A DNA stretch of 20,717 nucleotides, taken from Gemmatimonadota bacterium (GTDB taxonomy: Bacteria; Latescibacterota; UBA2968; UBA8231). Both the position numbers and the translations under genes were made by a program. Below the pieces are notes generated by a model. The model ran no database searches. It was given only the letters and a program-made list of their open reading frames with translations, and was not told the DNA's origin. The stretch lies in the NCBI GenBank assembly GCA_002712305.1, contig PATE01000117.1, positions 1 to 20,717 of the forward strand, read 5' to 3'. This document shows, one piece after another, positions 6,509 through 14,063 of this stretch; within the stretch, counting starts at the first letter, position 1, and each line of letters opens with the position of its first letter.

Positions 6509-7441
6509 ATGCACAATGTCTCTCGATACATCTTCCTGGTCCTGCTGATCACCCTCGTCCATTCACCGACCGGGGCAAAGACGCGCTACAACGTGTGGGC
6601 CAAGGAGAAGGTCCGGTATCACCATGAGCGAGTGCAGAAGGACCCGTACAATGCGGAACTGCGGGTTCTGTTGGGCAACGCTTACTTCGCTGATGGGGAT
6701 TACATTCGAGCCTCTGCAGAGATGGGGCATGCCATCGAGCTCGATAGTCTGTATGCGGAGGCGTACTGCAATCTGGGCATAGTCCTCCAAGCGCAGTCCC
6801 GACGTACCGAGGCGGAAAGGGCGTATCGGCGGGCCCTCGATCTCGACTCCTCCCTGGTCGAAGCCATGGCAGGATTGGGAACCCTGCTCTGTAGAAGCTT
6901 GCGACACGGCGAGGGCATCGACTATCTGGCCAAGACCATCGAACTGGACGGGCGCCGAGACGACGCCCGGTTCAATCTTGGTGTCGCCTATCACCGGGTC
7001 GGTGACTATCGCCGCGCCGTAGCACAACTCGAGATCCTTCGTGAGCGTCATTTCGAGTTTCCCGGATCAGCGCGTGCTCTAAGTCAGGCCTACTTCGCCA
7101 GGGGGCTTGTACTGTTCGACGCGGAACTCATCAAGCAGGCGCTCACTTTCTTCGACAAGTCATCTGATCTGCGCGAACACGCCGACGTCCGCTACGCCAT
7201 GGGATTGGCGCATCTGAAACAGGAAGACCTGGTAGCGGCAGAGTACTCATTTGCACGGGCCATCGAACTGGAACCAGACCACGTGCCGGCCCTGCACAAT
7301 CTCGCCGTTGTGTATGAGCAAACCGATCGACCGCACATGGCGACACCTCTGCTGAATCAGGTAGTCCAACTTACACCTCATCTGGCCACGATCGATGCGG
7401 CACGCAATGCCACCTACGACGAAACCGTCCTGATGGAGTAG
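6509..7441 (+). CDS. Secreted tetratricopeptide-repeat protein
   Basis: This 310-residue protein has an N-terminal signal sequence ([23 protein letters not shown]) followed by about six or seven TPR units covering the rest. Clear units include [104 protein letters not shown] and [25 protein letters not shown] arrays form helical scaffolds for protein contacts; here it would act in the periplasm or on the cell surface. I chose ATG 6509 because it places the signal sequence at the N terminus; a GTG at 6458 would add 17 residues and overlap the hairpin repeat. No enzymatic domain is visible and the partner is unknown, though the adjacent FN3/NHL lipoprotein is a candidate. Confidence 0.85.
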   Translation: MHNVSRYIFLVLLITLVHSPTGAKTRYNVWAKEKVRYHHERVQKDPYNAELRVLLGNAYFADGDYIRASAEMGHAIELDSLYAEAYCNLGIVLQAQSRRTEAERAYRRALDLDSSLVEAMAGLGTLLCRSLRHGEGIDYLAKTIELDGRRDDARFNLGVAYHRVGDYRRAVAQLEILRERHFEFPGSARALSQAYFARGLVLFDAELIKQALTFFDKSSDLREHADVRYAMGLAHLKQEDLVAAEYSFARAIELEPDHVPALHNLAVVYEQTDRPHMATPLLNQVVQLTPHLATIDAARNATYDETVLME

Positions 7442-7463
7442 GATCCATCGTCCTGATGGAGTA
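7426..7463 (+). repeat. 15-nt direct repeat at the end of the TPR gene
   Basis: CGTCCTGATGGAGTA occurs at 7426-7440, spanning the last codons and part of the stop of the TPR gene, and again at 7449-7463 just after it. It looks like a short local duplication. A small hairpin follows (AGTCGC 7471-7476 with GCGACT 7482-7487) without a T-run. Confidence 0.6.
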
Positions 7464-7521
7464 CGGCTCGAGTCGCCGCAAGCGACTGGGGCACAAGGGG
7501 CCAGACGCGTTGCCCTGCGCG

Positions 7522-7550
7522 TTGACTTTCACTATACGTCCGCCTACATT
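7522..7550 (+). promoter_or_regulatory. Candidate sigma-70 promoter for infA
   Basis: TTGACT (7522-7527, 5/6) and TACATT (7545-7550, 4/6) are separated by exactly 17 nt. Transcription from about 7557 would give a leader of roughly 93 nt before the infA ATG. It is among the best promoter-like sequences in the window. Confidence 0.55.
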
Positions 7551-7649
7551 TTGAGGCTAACCAGACGGCGGTTCGACACGATCGTTTGGCACCAAAATCC
7601 CCTTCTGAGATCCCAGTCTGGGGATATCAATCCTTACTGCAAGGGAAGT

Positions 7650-7868
7650 ATGGCTAAGGAAGAGTCCATTGAAGTACAGGCGGTCGTGAAGGAGGCGTTG
7701 CCCAACGGCTTCTTCAAGGTCGAAATGGAGAACGGACACGAGGTCTTGGCTCATATCTCCGGCAAGATGCGCAAATACTACATTCGCGTATTGCCGGGTG
7801 ATCAGGTTACCGTGGCGTTATCTCCTTACGATCTGACGCGCGGACGCATTACGTTCCGCAACCGCTGA
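7650..7868 (+). CDS. infA: Translation initiation factor IF-1
   Basis: This 72-residue protein is a standard bacterial IF-1: a single OB-fold starting [20 protein letters not shown], with [30 protein letters not shown] and ending [11 protein letters not shown]. It binds the 30S A site and helps IF-2 and IF-3 during initiation. ATG 7650 is supported by AAGGGA at 7641-7646 and by the exact family start and length; an upstream in-frame start would add 33 unrelated residues. In many bacteria infA lies in the ribosomal-protein or secY region. Here it is alone, with its own promoter and a strong hairpin after it, so it appears to be a single-gene transcript ahead of lysK. Confidence 0.97.
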   Translation: MAKEESIEVQAVVKEALPNGFFKVEMENGHEVLAHISGKMRKYYIRVLPGDQVTVALSPYDLTRGRITFRNR

Positions 7869-7878
7869 GACAAGAACT

Positions 7879-7917
7879 GAGCACGGCCGGCCCAAAGGGC
7901 CGGCCACGATGGTGCTC
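7879..7917 (+). terminator. Strong GC hairpin after infA
   Basis: GGCCGGCCC (7885-7893), a 3-nt AAA loop and GGGCCGGCC (7897-7905) form a perfect 9-bp stem 17 nt after the infA stop. Flanking GAGCAC (7879-7884) and GTGCTC (7912-7917) can extend the stem across a 6-nt one-sided bulge. There is no T-run, so it may be a partial terminator or an RNA-stability element. Confidence 0.6.
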
Positions 7918-8034
7918 GCTACGATTTTCGGTGCGTGGTCGGGGTCCCGCCCGCACTTCGGTGTGTTACGAGTTTCCTGACTGTTTCTGGCGCGACCCGC
8001 GCCGCCTCCTCCACTCTCATCTGGCTGACGAACC

Positions 8035-9612
8035 ATGGGGCAGAAGCGTTCATGGCCCTTTGCCGAAGCGACGCAGATTCAGCAGCGTCGTTCACGGCCG
8101 GGCGCTAACGACAAACCCGTCCTGTTTCAGACGGGCTACGGTCCCAGTGGTTTGCCGCACATCGGCACCTTCGCTGAGGTCGCGCGGTCGAGCTTTGTAC
8201 GCACCGCCTACGAAAAGCTGACGGGCGAAGAGACACGCCTCCAAGCCTTCTCCGATGACATGGACGGCCTGGTCAAAATACCGGGGAATATCCCCAATGG
8301 GGAGCAGGCTCTCCGGCCCCATCTGGGCAAGCCCCTCAGTGTCATTCCCGATCCCTTCGGATGTTGCGACAGCTTCTCGGGTCACAACAACAACAAGCTG
8401 CAGCAGTTCCTCGATGCGTATGGCTTTGACTACGAGTTCAAGAGTTCACGTCAGGCCTATGAGGACAGTGAGTTCGACGAAGGACTCGTCGTGTTGCTGC
8501 AAAAGGTCGAGGAGGTTCTCCAGGTCATTCTGCCGACGCTGCGTGAAGAGAATCGCGACGGCTGGTCACCTTTCTTTCCAATCTGCCCCGAGTGCGGATC
8601 CGTCTATGCCACGAGAGTAACCGGATACCATCCTGAGCGGGAGAGTCTGTCCTTCACCTGCGACCGGCAAGGCGATGGTTTCGGAGGCTGTGGGGCCGAG
8701 GGCGAGCTGTCAATCCGCGGTGGCAATGTGAAGGTGGGCTGGAAGGTCGACTGGGCGCTTCGATGGTTTACGTATGATGTGGACTACGAGATGTCGGGGA
8801 AGGATCTGATCGACTCCGTCAAGCTGTCGAGTCGTATCGTCCGAGTCATGGGCAAGCAGCCTCCGGCAACGATGATCTACGAGTTGTTCCTCGATGAAGA
8901 GGGCAAGAAGATCTCCAAGAGTGTCGGCAAGGGGTTGAGTGTCGATCACTGGGTCGACTTCGCACCGATCGAGTCGCTGCTCTACTACATCCTGCAGAAT
9001 CCGCAGCGTGCAAAACGTCTCTACTGGGATGTCGTGCCCAAAGCCGTCGACGACTACCTAGAGGCGCTGCGACAATGGCCAGATGTGGAGGAAGAGAAGC
9101 GTGAAGACACCGATGTATGGCACATCTATGCAGGTGGCAAGGACGTGCCGACGTACGATGCGAGTGTCAACTTCACCGTCGTCAACAATCTGATTTCCGC
9201 ACTGGGAACCGACGATGCCGGCGTGCTGAGAGATTTCCTGCTGCGATATGATCAAGAGGTGAGCAAATACCCGGATGTCCTCGACGATCTTGTGCAAAAG
9301 GGCCTGACCTACTATCGGGAGCAGGTGCTGCCCCACAAGGTGTATCGCGATCCGAGCGAGGCTGAACGGGGAATGTTTCAGCAGATCTGTGACCGGCTCG
9401 ACGCCAGTCAGATCGATGGGGACGACGCCGAGAAGCAACTACAGGGGATTCCCTTCGATGTGGCGCGTGAAGTGGGCGTCGAACCGCGGGAGTTGTTCAC
9501 CAGTTTCTACGAGGTCGTGCTCGGTCAGGAACAGGGACCACGATTCGGCACCATGGTGCTGCTCGTCGGCAAGGAGCGGGTGCTGGAAATGCTGCGTGAC
9601 AAGGTCGGATGA
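8035..9612 (+). CDS. lysK: Lysyl-tRNA synthetase, class I
   Basis: This 525-residue protein is a class I LysRS, the Rossmann-fold enzyme common in archaea and found in alphaproteobacteria, spirochaetes and some other bacteria; most bacteria use an unrelated class II enzyme. It attaches lysine to tRNA-Lys. The HIGH-type motif is HIGT (residues 42-45, in GYGPSGLPHIGT) and the KMSKS motif is KISKS (292-296). A zinc-ribbon-like insertion has Cys184, Cys187, Cys209 and Cys219. The C-terminal third is the helical anticodon-binding region. The start at 8035 fits the family (WPF near the N terminus) though no strong ribosome site precedes it. It follows infA and its hairpin and ends 28 nt before a strong terminator. 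No class II lysS is visible here. Confidence 0.95.
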   Translation: MGQKRSWPFAEATQIQQRRSRPGANDKPVLFQTGYGPSGLPHIGTFAEVARSSFVRTAYEKLTGEETRLQAFSDDMDGLVKIPGNIPNGEQALRPHLGKPLSVIPDPFGCCDSFSGHNNNKLQQFLDAYGFDYEFKSSRQAYEDSEFDEGLVVLLQKVEEVLQVILPTLREENRDGWSPFFPICPECGSVYATRVTGYHPERESLSFTCDRQGDGFGGCGAEGELSIRGGNVKVGWKVDWALRWFTYDVDYEMSGKDLIDSVKLSSRIVRVMGKQPPATMIYELFLDEEGKKISKSVGKGLSVDHWVDFAPIESLLYYILQNPQRAKRLYWDVVPKAVDDYLEALRQWPDVEEEKREDTDVWHIYAGGKDVPTYDASVNFTVVNNLISALGTDDAGVLRDFLLRYDQEVSKYPDVLDDLVQKGLTYYREQVLPHKVYRDPSEAERGMFQQICDRLDASQIDGDDAEKQLQGIPFDVAREVGVEPRELFTSFYEVVLGQEQGPRFGTMVLLVGKERVLEMLRDKVG

Positions 9613-9640
9613 TCGACTGACAACTCACCGGTGAATGAGA

Positions 9641-9677
9641 AACGGCCCGACAAGACTTCTGTCGGGCCGTTTTTTTT
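9641..9677 (+). terminator. Rho-independent terminator after lysK
   Basis: AACGGCCCGACA (9641-9652) pairs perfectly with TGTCGGGCCGTT (9660-9671) around a 7-nt loop. An unbroken run of eight T (9670-9677) follows. It terminates lysK. In the opposite direction only a short T-run follows, but the hairpin could also serve the converging minus-strand operon whose last gene stops at 9701. Confidence 0.92.
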
Positions 9678-9700
9678 CTCGAAGCGGGCTGTGAGTCGGA

Positions 9701-10450
9701 CTAGGAGTCGTCGTTCTCTTGAGCCCTGAGCCAGATCTCGTATTCCTTCTGCCCCTCAGCGTTGAGGGGATAATACTTCTCGATGTCGCCCGTTTCTTCC
9801 AGCTTCTGCCGTTCGAAGGTTTCACGGCCTTCGCGTGTGCCGCAATACTCGATCACCTGGTCAGCAAGTTTGGGTGGCACGACGACGACGCCGTCATCGT
9901 CACCGACGATGATATCTCCGGGAAACACAAGAGCACCCCCACAGGCGACGGGCACGTTGTAATCCCACGGATACATTTCGAAGTGACCAGCGTTGTGAGG
10001 CGTACCGCCGCGCAGGAAGAGGGGCAGTCCGATCTCTCGCGCCAGGGGCAGGTCGCGCACGCAGCCATCAACGACGAGGCCTCGGGCGCCTTTGGCGTGG
10101 ATGGCGGTCATGAGCATTTCGCCGAGGCAACCTGTCTGCATGTTGCCTCTCGCGTCTACGACAAGTACATCGCCGTCCTGGACGGCGATCACTGCCGACC
10201 AGAGAGCAGATCGTTTTTCCTGACTCTCCTCGGCGTGGCCTTCGACGATGTCTTCCCGCTTGGGCATGAAGCTCAGCGTGACCGCTGTACCCACCGTCTT
10301 GCGTCCCATCGTGAAAGGCACGGGGCCACAGGCATAGGCTCGAAGGACGCCACAGACTTCTCGCAAGGCTGAGCTGATCGTCGCCGTACCGAATTCCTGG
10401 AAGGCTGTCAGGGTGTCAGGATCGGGTCGGTCGAACTGGGCCGGAGCCAT
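9701..10450 (-). CDS. RraA-family protein (HMG/CHA aldolase-like)
   Basis: This 249-residue protein belongs to the RraA / 4-hydroxy-4-methyl-2-oxoglutarate aldolase family, often misnamed dimethylmenaquinone methyltransferase. The core runs VQDGDVLVVDARGN, then GCLGEMLMTAIHAKGARGLVVDG, then CVRD. Arg132-Asp133 corresponds to the substrate- and metal-binding pair of the aldolases. The C terminus (GDIIVGDDDGVVVVP) is also typical. Family members cleave or decarboxylate 2-oxo acids such as HMG or oxaloacetate, and a few inhibit RNase E. Its place in a catabolic operon favours an enzyme. ATG 10450 is preceded by GGAGAG. It is the last gene of the minus-strand operon, 63 nt after the TIM-barrel gene. 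The natural substrate cannot be read from the sequence. Confidence 0.85.
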   Translation of the reverse strand: MAPAQFDRPDPDTLTAFQEFGTATISSALREVCGVLRAYACGPVPFTMGRKTVGTAVTLSFMPKREDIVEGHAEESQEKRSALWSAVIAVQDGDVLVVDARGNMQTGCLGEMLMTAIHAKGARGLVVDGCVRDLPLAREIGLPLFLRGGTPHNAGHFEMYPWDYNVPVACGGALVFPGDIIVGDDDGVVVVPPKLADQVIEYCGTREGRETFERQKLEETGDIEKYYPLNAEGQKEYEIWLRAQENDDS

Positions 10451-10513
10451 TGGCTCTCCTCACGTCGCAGTGGGCAAGGTATCGTTCACCGTCGTGCGCA
10501 CGATCCACAACAC

Positions 10514-11353
10514 TCACAAAGTGGCCAGGGCTTCGTCGAGAATCTGCTTCAGGCGTGCCGTCTCTGTTTTGAAGTCCCAGCCCGCCTCGAGCAGGGGTTC
10601 CTGGGTCACGAATTCGACACAGACCACGCCCTCGTAGTCGTCGGCATCGAGCTTCCGCATCAGACGAGGAAAGTCGATCACTCCTTCGTCGGGTCGGGCC
10701 TGGAAAGACTCGGGAGAGGACTGCTTGGCGTGGAAGTGGCGCGCATGGGGATGGAGGGGCTCGATTTGTTCAGGCCCCAGACCCAACTGTACCTGATGCG
10801 CATAGTCGACGGTCAATCCGAGGCCTGGCACCGCGTCGATGAGGCGGATCGCGTCGGCGGGCTGTTCAGCGATCGAACCGATACAGGGCTCAACATTGCA
10901 CTGCAGCTCTCGCTGCTGCGCCACATCGACCATGAAGCGAAGCTCTTCTACGGAAAGATCGAAAGCTTCCTGCGCCGACTGCCCCTCTTCCTCGTGCACA
11001 TGACCGGGAATCATCATCACACTCTCAAATCCCGACTTCTGCGCAAAGTGGGTGATCCCCTCAAACATGCCGCGGGTCCATTCTCGAATCTGCGCAGCCG
11101 GATGATTGATGGGATGTCCAAAATGCATGATGAACAACTCGGACACGGCCAACTGATGGGCATCGAGCACGCGACGCAGGCGATCCGCCTGCCCGTCGGG
11201 GTCGTCCACCGCTTCCTGGGGCAGGATCTGATGATAGTTGGACCATCCAGCGCCGACGTCGACCAGATCGAAGCCGAGTTCGTCGACAACGATGGTAGCT
11301 TGCTCGATCGTCAGATCACCAAAGCTGAAGGTGGCACCGGCTATTCGAATCAA
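10514..11353 (-). CDS. Sugar phosphate isomerase/epimerase-type TIM-barrel protein
   Basis: This 279-residue protein is an AP-endonuclease-2/xylose-isomerase-like TIM barrel, a family that includes sugar epimerases, hydroxypyruvate isomerase and inosose dehydratase. It starts IRIAGATFSFGDL. Candidate metal or catalytic residues at strand ends are Glu155 (CNVEPC), Asp183 and His186 (LTVDYAHQ), His208 (HFHAKQ) and Glu247 (VVCVEF). The start is a TTG at 11353, 8 nt after the gmaS stop; no in-frame ATG fits the family N terminus. It is read together with gmaS upstream and the RraA-family gene downstream. No such step is needed in the known N-methylglutamate pathway, so it probably handles a linked sugar-like or 2-oxo-acid substrate. 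That is inference. Confidence 0.82.
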   Translation of the reverse strand: MIRIAGATFSFGDLTIEQATIVVDELGFDLVDVGAGWSNYHQILPQEAVDDPDGQADRLRRVLDAHQLAVSELFIMHFGHPINHPAAQIREWTRGMFEGITHFAQKSGFESVMMIPGHVHEEEGQSAQEAFDLSVEELRFMVDVAQQRELQCNVEPCIGSIAEQPADAIRLIDAVPGLGLTVDYAHQVQLGLGPEQIEPLHPHARHFHAKQSSPESFQARPDEGVIDFPRLMRKLDADDYEGVVCVEFVTQEPLLEAGWDFKTETARLKQILDEALATL

Positions 11354-11361
11354 GAGGGAAC

Positions 11362-12669
11362 CTAACAGTCGAGAGTGTGTGAACGTTCCCAGTCGGACAG
11401 GTCGGTGGCATAGTCATTCCACTCGGCCGTCTTGAGCTTCACATAGGCGTCCATCGTTTCGGAGCCAAAACCTTCGGAGAAGGTCTTGTTGCTCTTCAGT
11501 TCACGGATCGCATCGAGAAGATTCAAGGGAAGCTTCTTCGCACGTTTCGCCTTTTCGGGCTCGGCATACACGTTGATATCGAGACGTTTCCCCGGGTCTC
11601 GTTCCTTGTCGATTCCATCCAGACCAGCCACAGCGATCGCTGTGGGTAGCAGATAGGGGTTGGTCGACCCGTCGGCCAAGCGCAGTTCTATCCGCCCGGC
11701 ATCAGGAATGCGCACCATGTGGGTGCGATTGTTGCCGCCATAGGTGACGATGTTCGGAGACCACGTGGCACCCGAGTTGGTGACGGGCGCATTGATGCGC
11801 TTGTAGGAGTTCACCGTGGGGTTCGTGATGGCGCACATGGAGGTTGCGTGCTCCATGATTCCACCGAGGAAGTTGTATCCCAGCTTCGACACACCCAGTT
11901 CGCCGTCTGCATCGGCGAACAGATTCGTTTCGCCATCGGCCGACCAGAGACTGACGTGGGTGTGACACCCATTACCGGTTAGTTCGGCGAAGGGCTTGGG
12001 CATAAACGTCGCCCGAATGCCGTGGCTCTCGGCGATGGACTTCACCATGTATTTGAAGAACGCGTGACGGTCGGCAGTGACGAGGGCATCGGCGTAGTTC
12101 CAGTTCATTTCAAACTGGCCGTTGGCATCTTCGTGGTCGTTTTGATAAGGCCCCCAACCGAGGGACAACATGGCGTCGCAGATCTCGCTGATGACATCGT
12201 ATCTGCGCATCAGGGCAGCCACGTCGTAGCAGGGCTTGCTCTGTGTGTCAGACGGATCGGCAAGTCCCTCACCGTCAGCGGAGATCAGGAAATACTCGCA
12301 CTCAACACCGTGTTTGAGGCGGTATCCCTTCTCCGAGGCTCTCCTCAGCACCCGCTTGAGCGCGTTTCGCGGTGCATGATCGACTTCCTTGCCATCCATG
12401 TAGAGATCGGCGGCCAGCCAACCCACATTCGGCTTCCACGGCAGTTGAATGAGACTCGAGGGGTCGGGAATGGCGAACATGTCGCTGTCGGCAGGCGTCA
12501 TATCGAGCCACGCCGCAAATCCTGCGAATCCGGCACCTTCTTCGGCCATGTCGGCGATGGCGGAGGCGGGAACCAGCTTCGCTCGCATCACGCCGAACAA
12601 GTCGACGAAGGAGATGAGGAAGTATTCGATTCCCTTATCGCGTGCTTCCTTTGCCAGATCGATCGTCAT
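11362..12669 (-). CDS. gmaS: Gamma-glutamylmethylamide synthetase (GlnT/glutamine synthetase-like)
   Basis: This 435-residue member of the glutamine synthetase superfamily is best read as GmaS, which joins methylamine to glutamate using ATP to give gamma-glutamylmethylamide. Superfamily residues are in place: ECEYFL (Glu123, Glu125), NDHEDANGQFEMNW (178-190), GNGCHTHVSLW (about 232-242), NSYKRINAP, and NNRTHMVRIP followed by GRIELR. The EDANGQFE and GGNNRTH stretches are, as I recall, the conserved sites targeted by gmaS-specific PCR primers. Close homologues are often named GlnT. The choice of GmaS rests mainly on the neighbouring complete mgs and mgd gene sets. ATG 12669 has a clear GGAGG ribosome site 6 nt upstream. 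It follows mgsC after 20 nt and precedes the TIM-barrel gene by 8 nt. Confidence 0.85.
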   Translation of the reverse strand: MTIDLAKEARDKGIEYFLISFVDLFGVMRAKLVPASAIADMAEEGAGFAGFAAWLDMTPADSDMFAIPDPSSLIQLPWKPNVGWLAADLYMDGKEVDHAPRNALKRVLRRASEKGYRLKHGVECEYFLISADGEGLADPSDTQSKPCYDVAALMRRYDVISEICDAMLSLGWGPYQNDHEDANGQFEMNWNYADALVTADRHAFFKYMVKSIAESHGIRATFMPKPFAELTGNGCHTHVSLWSADGETNLFADADGELGVSKLGYNFLGGIMEHATSMCAITNPTVNSYKRINAPVTNSGATWSPNIVTYGGNNRTHMVRIPDAGRIELRLADGSTNPYLLPTAIAVAGLDGIDKERDPGKRLDINVYAEPEKAKRAKKLPLNLLDAIRELKSNKTFSEGFGSETMDAYVKLKTAEWNDYATDLSDWERSHTLDC

Positions 12670-12689
12670 CTACATCCTCCAGGGATGGT

Positions 12690-14063
12690 TCAGTCCAGGG
12701 TCGGTCCAGACCCGGGCCGGTCTCGGTTTTCGTTGCCCGGAATCCAGGTGGTACCTGCCAGCGGGACCCTCGCCATGGCCGCCGCTTCGACGGTCAGGGC
12801 GACGAGATCCTCCGGCTCGAGGCTCAAAACGTTGCTCTTTCCGTTTGCTCGCGCAAGCGTCTGCAGTTCCATCGTCAGCACGGCCAGATAGTTGGCCAGG
12901 CGTCGCCCGCCCCTGATCGGGTCGAGGCGCTGGGCCAACTCGGGCCGCTGCGTGGTGATTCCCGCCGGATCATTGCCCTCATGCCAATCGTCGTAGGCGC
13001 CGGCGGTGGTGTCCATCTTCTGATATTCCTCTTCGAGGGCAGGATCATTGTCGCCCAGGGCGACGAGGGCAGCGGTCCCAATCGACACGGCATCTGCTCC
13101 CAGGGCGAGAGCTTTCGCCACATCTGCCCCTGAACGGATCCCGCCAGAGATGACCAACTGCACCTTCCGGTGCATATCCAGCTCCTGGAGGGCACGCACC
13201 GCCTCTGGTATGGCGGCCAGCGTGGGGATTCCCACATGCTCGATGAAGACCTCCTGTGTCGCCGCCGTGCCGCCCTGCATGCCGTCGACGACGACCACAT
13301 CTGCACCTGCTTTGACACTCAGCGCCGTGTCATAGTAAGGGCGAGCGGCGCCGATTTTGACGTAGATCGGCTTCTCCCACGATGTGATCTCACGCAGTTC
13401 CTGAATCTTGATGGCCAGATCATCGGGGCCGGTCCAGTCCGGATGTCGGCAAGCGGACCGCTGGTCGATGCCCTCAGGCAGTGTGCGCATCTCGGCAACA
13501 CGTTCGGTGATCTTCTGTCCCAGAAGCATACCGCCGCCACCGGGCTTGGCGCCCTGGCCGACGACGACTTCGACAGCGTCTGCCCTGCGCAGGTCGTCTG
13601 GATTCATCCCGTACCGAGAAGGCAGCACCTGATAGACGAGTTTGTCTGAGTGGCCGCGCTCCTCCTCGGTCATGCCGCCATCGCCAGTGGTCGTGGAGGT
13701 GCCCATGGCCGAAGCACCACGACCCAATGCCTCCTTCGCCTGTGCCGACAGCGAGCCAAAGCTCATCCCTGCGATGGTGATGGGGATCTTCAGTTCGATC
13801 GGTTTGGTGGCGAATCGAGTGCCCAGTGTGACCGCTGTATCGCAGCGTTCGCGATATCCTTCGAGAGGGTAGCGTGACATGGAGGCGCCGAGAAAAACGA
13901 GATCATCAAAGTGGGGGACCCGGCGCTTGGTCCCTCCTCCGCGGATATCGTAGATCCCCGTCGCTGCGGCCCGGCGGATCTCCGAAAGGGTGTAGTCGTC
14001 GAAGGTGGCCGACTTGCGGGGTACCGTAGGTGGGATGTGATGTTCGTCCGCTTGATCTGCCAT
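12690..14063 (-). CDS. mgsC: N-methylglutamate synthase subunit C, FMN-binding glutamate-synthase domain
   Basis: This 457-residue protein is the FMN-binding, glutamate-synthase-like subunit (GlxD/MgsC). Motifs in order: IPITIAGMSFGSLSAQAKEALGRGA, TTTGDGGMTEEER, QGAKPGGGGMLLGQKI, SACRHPDWTGPDDLAIKI, YVKIGAARPYYDTALSVKAGADVVVVDGMQGG, and LVISGGIRSGADVAKALALGADAVSIGTAAL. In the complex it would condense 2-oxoglutarate with the methylamine released from gamma-glutamylmethylamide to form N-methylglutamate. Between IGTAALVALG and GITTQ (about residues 338-369), where glutamate synthases carry [3Fe-4S] cysteines, there is no cysteine; the stretch contains AYDDWHEGNDPA. The only cysteines are near residue 74 and in SACRHPD. 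The start ATG shares one base with the mgsB stop (TGATG). Confidence 0.88.
   Translation of the reverse strand: MADQADEHHIPPTVPRKSATFDDYTLSEIRRAAATGIYDIRGGGTKRRVPHFDDLVFLGASMSRYPLEGYRERCDTAVTLGTRFATKPIELKIPITIAGMSFGSLSAQAKEALGRGASAMGTSTTTGDGGMTEEERGHSDKLVYQVLPSRYGMNPDDLRRADAVEVVVGQGAKPGGGGMLLGQKITERVAEMRTLPEGIDQRSACRHPDWTGPDDLAIKIQELREITSWEKPIYVKIGAARPYYDTALSVKAGADVVVVDGMQGGTAATQEVFIEHVGIPTLAAIPEAVRALQELDMHRKVQLVISGGIRSGADVAKALALGADAVSIGTAALVALGDNDPALEEEYQKMDTTAGAYDDWHEGNDPAGITTQRPELAQRLDPIRGGRRLANYLAVLTMELQTLARANGKSNVLSLEPEDLVALTVEAAAMARVPLAGTTWIPGNENRDRPGSGPTLD

Noticed and set aside
7551-7649. N-terminal extension of IF-1
   Set aside because: The 33 extra residues have no IF-1 similarity, while ATG 7650 has a ribosome site and gives the exact family length.
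11362-12669. Ordinary glutamine synthetase (GlnA) for ammonia assimilation
   Set aside because: The protein is of the GlnT/GmaS type and sits between mgsC and catabolic genes; a housekeeping GS would not be expected there.
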